A stretch of 6,894 nucleotides of DNA from an uncultured Prevotellaceae bacterium (GTDB lineage Bacteria; Bacteroidota; Bacteroidia; Bacteroidales; Bacteroidaceae). The position numbers were made by a program, and so were the translations under genes. Below, piece after piece: positions 1-5,495 of the stretch (position 1 is the first letter of the stretch; each line of letters starts with the position of its first letter). The notes under the pieces were generated by a model, which saw only the letters and a list, made by a program, of their open reading frames with translations, was not told the origin of the DNA and searched no databases. The stretch spans positions 1-6,894 of the forward strand of contig OMXX01000155.1 in NCBI GenBank assembly GCA_900315105.1, written 5' to 3'.

Positions 1-90
1 ACTTCTCTAACCTACTGCGATCCAATAGGGATTGGAGCCTCTCTTTTTTCTTTTCCATCTTTTCTTTTTGAGGTGTCAACCATATTTAAA
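1..90 (-). other. Foreign sequence abutting the barrel fragment; short open frame reaching the window edge
   Basis: Immediately downstream of the barrel stop, the minus strand no longer looks like barrel coding sequence. One frame is open from about 87 to position 1 and encodes a very charged, helical stretch (TPQKEKMEKKKERLQSLL). Another short frame starts with ATG at 83-81 and stops near 13. Neither is recognised. The segment probably marks the rearrangement junction that removed the barrel's 3' end, and the open frame may belong to a gene continuing outside the window. Confidence 0.3.
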
Positions 91-1131
91 AAAAGACAAT
101 TTATATGATATATCATAATTAACGTTGCGGCTTATCTGTGATACCAGATATGGATTTCCTGACTCGTAAGTATATTTATTATCATACTGAATGCTGTTCC
201 TCATTGCATAATATGTAGGTCGTTGTATATCTGTTCCGTAGCCTAATTGCATCTGCCAATCTCCTATTGGCAAATTAAGCATGAGTGAAGGAAGGAAATT
301 TCGATACACATGGTTTAATCCAAGCTCATATGCCTGATTCTCATGATAGTTGTAATTCGCATGTTCGTATCGCAATCCTAATTGAAGTTTTAAGATTCCG
401 AAGTTCCTTCTGTACTCTATAAATCCAGAGGCCAATGATTCCTTTATAATTCCATCATTATCTTCTAGAATGTCTTTTGGCTCTACTATATATCTATAGT
501 CGCGATTACATTTAGAATATTCTCCACCTAAAGAAACAACCCCCTTAAGGCAAGGAATTGTTACCACCAACTTTGAAGCAGCAAGTCTATTCTTTGTATT
601 ATTTTTAGAACAAACCAATATATTTTGCCTTTCTTCCTCTACTGTTTTATAAGTTTCATGAGTCTTTGAAATTTCCTTCTTTTTATTCCAAAGCCAATCA
701 AAGTTGAAGTCAAGACCTACTTTGCCTATCTTGCCGACATAATATATATTATTAGATACTGTAGAAACCTGCTCTGGAGTTAAAATGTTGCTATAAGAAT
801 TTTCTGTCAATTGTATATTTTTAAATATTTTTGATGTCATATTCGTATTATTCTTATTACTTGGCATACGGTTGTAACTAAGACTTGTCCCTATTGAATT
901 GTTTGAATTAATTTGATAAGTAACTTCAAAACGGGAATAAATCTGTTGATACCTACCTTCATTTTTGATATTGTTCACCTGACTCCACGTATTGTCAGAA
1001 AAAGTATACTGTTGTATATCCTTATCGTCCTGACGATGGCTTTCTCTAGAATAAAGAGTAGCAGAAATTCCTAACCCGGTCTTGAGGAAATCCAAATTTA
1101 ACTGCCCATAGCCACTAGTGCGATATTTTTC
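76..1131 (-). pseudogene. Outer-membrane beta-barrel (TonB-receptor-like) gene, internal fragment truncated at both ends
   Basis: This fragment of about 350 codons reads leftward and resembles the barrel part of Bacteroidetes outer-membrane beta-barrel proteins (OMP_b-brl_3 type, related to TonB-dependent receptors). Seen in the open frame (numbered from the ATG at 1146): many alternating polar/aromatic strands, LQLGLRYEHANYNY at residues 254-267, the FLPSLMLNLPIG strand at about 284-295, IQRPTYY at 308-313, and YESGNPYLVSQ at 327-337. The last two match the 'RRPSY...GNPxLKP' hallmark of the family. The ATG and the first five codons (METLV) lie inside the insertion-sequence end, so this is not a native start. 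The signal peptide, carboxypeptidase-like domain, plug and early strands are missing. The frame stops at 76-78, just after the GNPxL region, where relatives continue with several more strands and a C-terminal strand, so the 3' end is also lost. A functional receptor is very unlikely. The substrate is unknown. Confidence 0.8.
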
Positions 1132-1155
1132 CACTAGTGTCTCCAAATTATTGTT
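1132..1155 (+). repeat. IS left terminal inverted repeat
   Basis: This 24-bp end starts CACTAGTGTCTCC and matches the reverse complement of 2431-2454 at 21 of 24 positions, the first 13 without mismatch. It supplies the spurious ATG that opens the truncated barrel frame on the minus strand. Confidence 0.88.
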
Positions 1156-1203
1156 AATTTAGGATGTATCTATCTATAAAACAACATTATAGCGGTTAAA
1201 GGC

Positions 1204-1233
1204 CTTGTCCGGGATTTGAAATGCTTACCTTTG
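1204..1233 (+). promoter_or_regulatory. Transposase promoter, Bacteroidetes type
   Basis: A perfect -7 box TACCTTTG (TAnnTTTG) lies at 1226-1233, with a TTG -33-like element at 1205-1207 separated from it by 18 bp. The expected transcript start is about 1240, which gives a leader of about 20 nt before the transposase ATG at 1260. Confidence 0.6.
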
Positions 1234-1259
1234 CATCCGAATCATTTTCGTAGCAAAAG

Positions 1260-2432
1260 ATGCATATAGGTCAGTACATTTTCGCCCAACTTACGGCTTT
1301 TCTTCCGCAGCGTCAGTTCAGACGTATCGCCAAAAAGTATATGGATCAAACTTTCAATTGGAATCCGTCTCCATGGAGTCATCTTCTGGTTCTTATGTAT
1401 GGGCAGCTAGCAGGCTGTGGCAGTCTCCGTGAGCTAACGGACATACTGGCAGCACATGCGAAAAGATCATACAGTCTTGGATTTGGTGCGCGACCTATAA
1501 ATCGCACTTCTTTGTCTCGCGTAAATTCCTATCGGGATTACCATATCTTTGAGGATTTCGCATTTTACATGATAAATATCGCACAGGGCAAACGCATTAC
1601 AAAGGACTTCGAACTCCATGGAAGATTCTATGCTGTCGATTCAACCACCATTGATCTTTGTATGTCTATGTTCAACTGGGCTCATTTCAGAAGTACCAAG
1701 TCAGGCATTAAAGTCCACACTCAAATTGATATAGCGACAGAGATACCTGTTTTTTACAGGATTACGAACGCTAAACTTCATGATTCCCATTTCATGGATA
1801 TGCTTACATACGAACCTTCAGCGTGTTATGTCTTTGATAGAGGCTACTTTGATCTCTCCAGAATGTTCTCCATCTCTCAAACTGGTGCATTCTTCATCAT
1901 CAGAGAAAAGGGCATACCAACCTACGAGATAGTTGATGGAAGCGATTTCCTCGAAGGAGACAATGGTATACTCCGTGACCAGACGATTAGATTTACCGGC
2001 AAACGAAATAAAGACAACTACCCATCTAATCTTCGTAGAGTCGTATATTATGCCATAGAACTGAAAAGATCGTTCACCTATTATACAAACAACTTCTATC
2101 TCAAAGCAAAAGATATTGCCTTGTTGTACCGATACCGTTGGCAGGTCGAGCTCTTTTTTAAATGGATAAAGCAGCATCTCAAGGTGAAAACATTCTGGGG
2201 AACCTCTGAAAATTTTGCACGAATTCAGATTCATGTTGCCATTATAACCTATTGCCTTATAGCCATTGTAGAACATGACTTAAAGATTGGAAGGCCTGTC
2301 GTGGAGGTGATGCGAATACTGGGCAACTCGTTACTCGTTAAAGACAGTATTAATGAACTGTTCCAACCCTTTAAGATGGAATACGAGGATGGCGACGATG
2401 GGCAGCTATGTATAGACTTCAAATTCAATTAA
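1260..2432 (+). CDS. IS4-family DDE transposase (390 aa)
   Basis: This transposase catalyses cut-and-paste movement of the surrounding element by binding its terminal repeats. The RNase-H-like DDE core is complete: first Asp D127 in YAVDSTT, second Asp D193 in VFDRGYFD, and the catalytic Glu E297 inside the IS4 signature Y-x2-R-x3-E-x6-K (Y290, R293, E297, K304, in YRYRWQVELFFKWIK). The N-terminal 110 residues are the usual helical DNA-binding region with the conserved SLRELTDIL and 'RTSLSRVNSYRD'-like segments. Full length for the family with no internal stops, so probably active. The ATG at 1260 is the first in-frame start after the TACCTTTG promoter, with no Shine-Dalgarno, as is usual in this phylum. 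The stop codon overlaps the right inverted repeat by two bases. A 152-codon antisense frame inside it is a shadow. Confidence 0.95.
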   Translation: MHIGQYIFAQLTAFLPQRQFRRIAKKYMDQTFNWNPSPWSHLLVLMYGQLAGCGSLRELTDILAAHAKRSYSLGFGARPINRTSLSRVNSYRDYHIFEDFAFYMINIAQGKRITKDFELHGRFYAVDSTTIDLCMSMFNWAHFRSTKSGIKVHTQIDIATEIPVFYRITNAKLHDSHFMDMLTYEPSACYVFDRGYFDLSRMFSISQTGAFFIIREKGIPTYEIVDGSDFLEGDNGILRDQTIRFTGKRNKDNYPSNLRRVVYYAIELKRSFTYYTNNFYLKAKDIALLYRYRWQVELFFKWIKQHLKVKTFWGTSENFARIQIHVAIITYCLIAIVEHDLKIGRPVVEVMRILGNSLLVKDSINELFQPFKMEYEDGDDGQLCIDFKFN

Positions 2433-2454
2433 CAATTGTTAGGAGACACTAGTG
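2431..2454 (-). repeat. IS right terminal inverted repeat
   Basis: Read on the minus strand it begins CACTAGTGTCTCC, pairing with the left end at 1132-1155 (21 of 24 identical). The transposase stop codon ends at its inner edge. Confidence 0.88.
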
Positions 2455-2483
2455 AACATTTATATTGCTTCATCATCTTATTT

Positions 2484-2514
2484 ACCTTTGAATTTTAAGT
2501 AATAATTCAAAGGT
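2484..2514. terminator. Perfect 11-bp hairpin, terminator-like, 30 bp beyond the IS
   Basis: ACCTTTGAATT at 2484-2494 pairs perfectly with AATTCAAAGGT at 2504-2514 across a 9-nt loop. The stem is AT-rich and neither side is followed by a strong T-run, so intrinsic termination is only possible. It may instead be a relic of whatever lay here before the IS. It sits just downstream of the transposase and could limit read-through. Confidence 0.4.
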
Positions 2515-2570
2515 CATGTACTTTGGACTTGCCGCTAGCTTTTAAATGAACCCATAGCATGGGGCGTTAA

Positions 2571-2669
2571 TCATAAAATGCGGGCGGAAGCTGCGATAAT
2601 CCTCATGTTTCCGCCCAAGATACGATAGAATAGCCAGGCAATGGCAAAGATGAGAAAGTTTAGAATCAA
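2571..2669 (-). pseudogene. Possible small membrane-peptide relic (32 codons)
   Basis: On the minus strand the frame from TTG 2669 to TGA 2571-2573 encodes LILNFLIFAIAWLFYRILGG followed by a basic, alanine-rich tail. This is a single clear transmembrane segment with a positive flank. The only nearby ATG (2674-2672) is one base out of frame and runs straight into TGA. One extra G there would give a start of MELILNF. This could be a broken small membrane protein, the 3' end of a lost gene, or chance. The family is not recognised. Confidence 0.25.
2582..2616. repeat. GC-rich inverted repeat
   Basis: GGGCGGAA at 2582-2589 pairs with TTCCGCCC at 2609-2616 over a 19-nt loop. This GC-rich stem stands out in AT-rich surroundings. 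It lies inside the possible membrane-peptide frame on the minus strand. There is no T-run, so it is a weak terminator candidate. Function unknown. Confidence 0.4.
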
Positions 2670-2774
2670 CTCATGGAATTACCCTGTTTGATTCGATTGA
2701 TTTGTTTCAATTTTACCAATTCAGAATGTCAGATTATATAAAAATCGCGAAATGACAACGGTTTTCACAATGTT

Positions 2775-2808
2775 TCTGCATGAAATCCAATTTTATTATA
2801 TAACTTTG
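2775..2808 (+). promoter_or_regulatory. Promoter of the nuclease/SIR2 operon
   Basis: A perfect Bacteroidetes -7 box TAACTTTG lies at 2801-2808. The -33 element is weak: TCTG at 2775-2778 is the best candidate at about the right spacing. The predicted transcript start is near 2815, upstream of the open frame that starts at 2831, so it probably drives the genes to 5438. Confidence 0.5.
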
Positions 2809-2893
2809 CGTCTAGATTAATTATATTTAAAACGTATATTCGAAAGCAATAGACAACCTCCATCGTTCGGATTATACAGGAATACTGAATGCC

Positions 2894-3151
2894 GTGGGAG
2901 TTATTGCTTATGCAACGGATGAGGGATGGACTAAGGTAAAAGAACTGTTTGCACAGCTGATTCAAAATGACGAACGGAAATTCATACATCTGAATTGGTA
3001 TCTGAGAGAATGGTTGGTGAAGCGTATGGAAAAGGCATCGCCAGTTATGACTAATGAAGAAGTGAAAAGACTGATTAGGAAATATGGGAAAGAAAACCAA
3101 ACGGCAACAGCCAAGGCCCAAAAGAAAGAAATATACGGCTACTGCAAGTAA
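2894..3151 (+). CDS. Unrecognised small helical protein, first gene of the operon (start uncertain)
   Basis: From GTG 2894 the frame gives 85 residues, predicted mostly helical, with FAQLIQNDERKFIHLNWYL near residues 19-37, an acidic/basic amphipathic part (MTNEEVKRLIRKYG, 52-65) and a lysine-rich tail. I do not recognise the family. The frame is open back to 2831 with coding-like residues (KAIDNLHRSDYTGILNAV), yet contains no ATG or TTG there. The GTG is therefore either the true start, or the 5' end was lost when the promoter region was joined on. The end overlaps the next gene by 68 bp in another frame. An alternative is that this frame and the 642-aa frame were once one gene, split by an indel within 3075-3148. 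Shared transcription with the nuclease-like gene is expected from the overlap. Confidence 0.5.
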   Translation: MGVIAYATDEGWTKVKELFAQLIQNDERKFIHLNWYLREWLVKRMEKASPVMTNEEVKRLIRKYGKENQTATAKAQKKEIYGYCK

Positions 3152-5012
3152 AGGGGTGCGTACTCAAAAGGAACTGTTTAAGGCTATCGGAAAGAAAATG
3201 ATGGCATTCCTTAAGGATAAAGAAGGACTGGGCAAAATCATCCAAGAGCACATTGGCTGTATAGAAGGATACTTTAGGCGCTATGATTCTATCCAGTTGT
3301 TGGGAAGCGTGGGATTATTCCTTATAAACAATCTCCCTAACCTAGAGAAATATTTCATGGCAGGAATTGCCGGTAAGCAATTGGAACTTGACGAAGAGGC
3401 TGAGGTTATAGCTGAATATGCGCTGAACTTCGGACTTTCTATGCCCAATGAAGGCAGAGAGAATCCAACGGACGATGTTGTAGAGGATCTGCGAGAAAGG
3501 CTAAGGGCTCTATACAAGATATACGGGCTGATAGATATGCCGTTGGAAAACAACGCAGAGCAATTTATAGACTGGATGATACATTCAGAAACCATCGCTA
3601 TACGTGGTGACGGTTATCAAACTCACGTATATGAGGTTTTTAAGGAATTGTTTGAACCGCACTCGGCTTTTTATGAGGTGGCATACGGGTTCTCTGTAAA
3701 TGAGTTGTTTGATTTCTTTATGGATTTGGAAAACAGAATCATTTGCAAGACAGGTGACCAGCATTCGATTTATGGATTTATGCAACTCCATGAAAGATGG
3801 AAGAAATGGGAAGAAAGGACATACGGGCCGATTGGGGATGAGGAAGATTTCAAGAAACGGGATTTCTCAAAGGGCATGTTCAGTGACTTCTTTGAGGCTA
3901 ATCCTGATGTTGGTCATACCGAAGATGGCATGCAATTTCTGATGTACCAGCTAGATGATTATTCCAGATCAAATAAAATCTTTTGGGTGTGGCCACAGAA
4001 TGATACCGAAAAGAGAATCATGGATGCTTTGAGTGTGGAATTTGGTAGTAATGCCGCCTTTATCGCTGAAGGTGAATATAAGGGCAATATTATGAACGGT
4101 CATAGTATCTATGAGAAGCCGTTTGTAAAGGATGACGATAAATTCTATTGCTTTACTCCAATGATACCCCATAGGAATCTGTTTCTGATAGCAGAAAAAC
4201 TGATGAAACGTGACGATGCCTATTATCAGAAGAATTTCCAGCAGAACACCAATCCTATCAGCAGAGACCAATATGTTGAGGGGAAAGTGAAATCGGTTAT
4301 GGAGTCATTCTTGCCATTGGTGACATTTTATCCATCTGTTCATTACAACATCCTAGAAGATGGAGAAGAGAAACGACCCGAATTGGATTTACTTGGAGTG
4401 TCTGAACATGCTACATATATTATAGAGGTTAAGGCACATGAGTTGTCGCACAGGGATAGAGTAGGTATCAAAGGAACAAAGGATAAGTTCGGGTTTTCGG
4501 TGGCAGAAGCATGTAGTCAGTGTGAGAGAGTTCGGGGCTTTATTGATTCGTTGGAGGAACCTGAGTTTAGCTGTAATAGAGAGATTATTCGTGTAGACAA
4601 GTCGAAACCTGTTTATAAGATTGCTGTTACTTTCCAACACTTTTCTTCGCTTCTTGGTCAGATGGACAAGTTGGTAGAGACGGGAATGTTGAAGGAGAAT
4701 TATCGGGATACTTGGATTGTTTCACTATTTGATCTGATGGTGTTTTCTGATTTTATCGAGTCGGAAAGGGAGTTTCTGGAATATTTAGATATGCACAAGA
4801 TAATCTACTCTAATCATAGTACGTTTATAGATGAAGTAGATCTGCTAAATGGTTTTGTGAATCATGACTTGGCCAAGAAAGTTAAGGTTGGGAAACCGCT
4901 GATTATTCGGTGTGGGTCGTATGAGATAGATGAAGAGTATGCCCAGGAATATAGGGTGCCGTTTGACCATCTGGAGGATGAGTTGGAAATGATGAAGGAG
5001 GAAAGGATATAA
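3084..5012 (+). CDS. PD-(D/E)XK nuclease-like protein of unknown system (642 aa)
   Basis: A large soluble protein with no signal peptide or membrane segments. The C-terminal third carries a restriction-endonuclease-fold signature: E399 in the helix YVEGKVKSVMESF, then RPELD with D435, a strand IIEVKA giving E448-x-K450, and Q479 in a following helix (AEACSQCERVRGF). This is the order E...D...ExK...Q of PD-(D/E)XK/NERD-like nucleases, so metal-dependent cleavage of DNA or RNA is the likely activity. Residues 1-22 are strongly basic (MGKKTKRQQPRPKRKK), and about 30-390 is a mainly helical region I cannot assign, perhaps a sensor or target-binding part. The ATG at 3084 was chosen because the basic start is typical and an in-frame TGA lies at 3072-3074. 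AGGA precedes it by only 3 nt. It overlaps the upstream small gene by 68 bp, and its TAA is 2 nt before the SIR2-like GTG, so one transcript and translational coupling are likely. A defence role is inferred. Confidence 0.75.
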   Translation: MGKKTKRQQPRPKRKKYTATASKGVRTQKELFKAIGKKMMAFLKDKEGLGKIIQEHIGCIEGYFRRYDSIQLLGSVGLFLINNLPNLEKYFMAGIAGKQLELDEEAEVIAEYALNFGLSMPNEGRENPTDDVVEDLRERLRALYKIYGLIDMPLENNAEQFIDWMIHSETIAIRGDGYQTHVYEVFKELFEPHSAFYEVAYGFSVNELFDFFMDLENRIICKTGDQHSIYGFMQLHERWKKWEERTYGPIGDEEDFKKRDFSKGMFSDFFEANPDVGHTEDGMQFLMYQLDDYSRSNKIFWVWPQNDTEKRIMDALSVEFGSNAAFIAEGEYKGNIMNGHSIYEKPFVKDDDKFYCFTPMIPHRNLFLIAEKLMKRDDAYYQKNFQQNTNPISRDQYVEGKVKSVMESFLPLVTFYPSVHYNILEDGEEKRPELDLLGVSEHATYIIEVKAHELSHRDRVGIKGTKDKFGFSVAEACSQCERVRGFIDSLEEPEFSCNREIIRVDKSKPVYKIAVTFQHFSSLLGQMDKLVETGMLKENYRDTWIVSLFDLMVFSDFIESEREFLEYLDMHKIIYSNHSTFIDEVDLLNGFVNHDLAKKVKVGKPLIIRCGSYEIDEEYAQEYRVPFDHLEDELEMMKEERI

Positions 5013-5014
5013 GG

Positions 5015-5438
5015 GTGAATAATGCAGTAACGATTATTGTGGGAGCTGGCGCAGTTTTGGACTTTGACCATAAGGGTATTTTCCCATCTGTAAAGAATAT
5101 TACAGACGAGGTACTTAAACTGAGTATCCAGAAAGTGGATGGAGGTGAAAGCCGCTCTTGCGTGAGATATACGAGCATGTTGTTAAGAAATTAAACAGAG
5201 TGTTAGAGACGAACCACATTAAGCCTCCACAATTAAATTTTGAGAACTTGTTGCATGTCATCGAAATGTGCATTGCTTATAGCGGCGGTTGGCATAAGGA
5301 ATACGTATCATGGACCTGGAAGAACGAAAAGCCTATTGAATACATAGCATTTACCTCGAAGATTTAACCGAGCCTGCAAAGTTGAGTAAAATGTTTGTTC
5401 CGTTTCCAAAAGCAACGAAAAGTATGCTTAATATTTGA
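5015..5438 (+). pseudogene. SIR2-like (NAD-binding/NADase) gene, frameshifted and shortened
   Basis: The first frame (GTG 5015 to TAA 5192-5194) opens with VTIIVGAGAVLDFDHKGIFP then SVKNITDEVLKL. This is the N-terminal nucleotide-binding GAGA motif and following helix of SIR2-family proteins used in phage defence, which bind or hydrolyse NAD+. Around 5149-5158 the coding signal moves to the -1 frame (LLREIYEHVVKKLNRV, LNFENLLHVIEMCIAYSGGW) and runs to TAA 5365-5367. Around 5335-5350 it moves by -1 again (IYLEDLTEPAKLSKMFVPFP) and stops at TGA 5436-5438. Two separate one-base losses, or equivalent indels, are the simplest reading. The sum is only about 140 codons against several hundred in complete SIR2-like defence proteins, so an internal deletion is likely too. 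The GTG lies 2 nt after the nuclease-like gene, with AGGAGG at 4996-5001, implying coupled translation before decay. Confidence 0.65.
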
Positions 5439-5465
5439 ATAATAGAAAAACAAGGCTTATATTTG
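5434..5465 (+). promoter_or_regulatory. Strong promoter of the AAA15 ATPase gene
   Basis: TTTG at 5434-5437 (-33) and TATATTTG at 5458-5465 (-7, TAnnTTTG) are separated by 20 bp, an excellent match to the Bacteroidetes housekeeping promoter. The start point should lie near 5472, about 24 nt before the ATG at 5496. The -33 box overlaps the last codons of the SIR2 relic. The ATPase therefore has its own promoter and does not depend on the upstream operon. Confidence 0.75.
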
Positions 5466-5495
5466 CAGAAAAAATACAAATACAGGCTTTAAGTT

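Larger units (their letters stand above)
1132..2454 (+). mobile_element. Complete IS4-family insertion sequence (1,323 bp)
   Basis: The element is bounded by imperfect terminal inverted repeats at 1132-1155 and 2431-2454, and contains a promoter and one intact transposase gene running almost end to end. It interrupts the barrel fragment at 1131/1132. Size and transposase type agree with Bacteroides IS4-family elements of about 1.3 kb, but the exact ISfinder name cannot be assigned by eye. No clear target-site duplication flanks it: the left flank ends TATTTTTC and the right flank begins AACATTTA. The missing 5' half of the barrel gene is not visible on the right, which suggests a deletion or recombination after insertion. 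The tip CACTAGTG is itself palindromic, so it could be hiding part of a duplication. All parts needed for transposition appear intact. Confidence 0.9.
2455..2830. other. Intergenic stretch without a convincing gene
   Basis: This region of about 375 bp between the IS and the nuclease operon holds two inverted repeats (2484-2514 and 2582-2616), a possible membrane-peptide relic on the minus strand (2571-2669) and a promoter near 2801. None of its frames carries the missing N-terminal half of the barrel protein, so the DNA right of the IS is not simply the other half of the interrupted gene. No tRNA, CRISPR or rRNA signal was seen. Confidence 0.6.

Noticed and set aside
1132..1146. ATG at 1146 as start of a 356-aa barrel protein
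   Set aside because: The ATG and first five codons lie in the IS inverted repeat, and no signal peptide or N-terminal domain follows, so it is not a genuine start.
1818..2276. 152-codon open frame antisense to the transposase
   Set aside because: It lies wholly within the transposase on the opposite strand, has no recognisable domain, and the transposase frame has full motif support.
2504..2553. Plus-strand tail VMYFGLAASF before TAA as an outer-membrane C-terminal strand relic
   Set aside because: Only about ten residues with an aromatic end; too short to separate from chance.
2765..3121. 118-codon minus-strand frame opposite the small operon gene
   Set aside because: Composition and lack of motifs suggest a shadow; the plus-strand frame has a promoter, a downstream overlap and continuation into an operon.
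5145..5194. Programmed -1 frameshifting in the SIR2-like gene
   Set aside because: No X XXY YYZ slippery heptamer lies in the zero frame where the two frames overlap, and a second -1 change is needed about 190 bp later, so indel decay is simpler.
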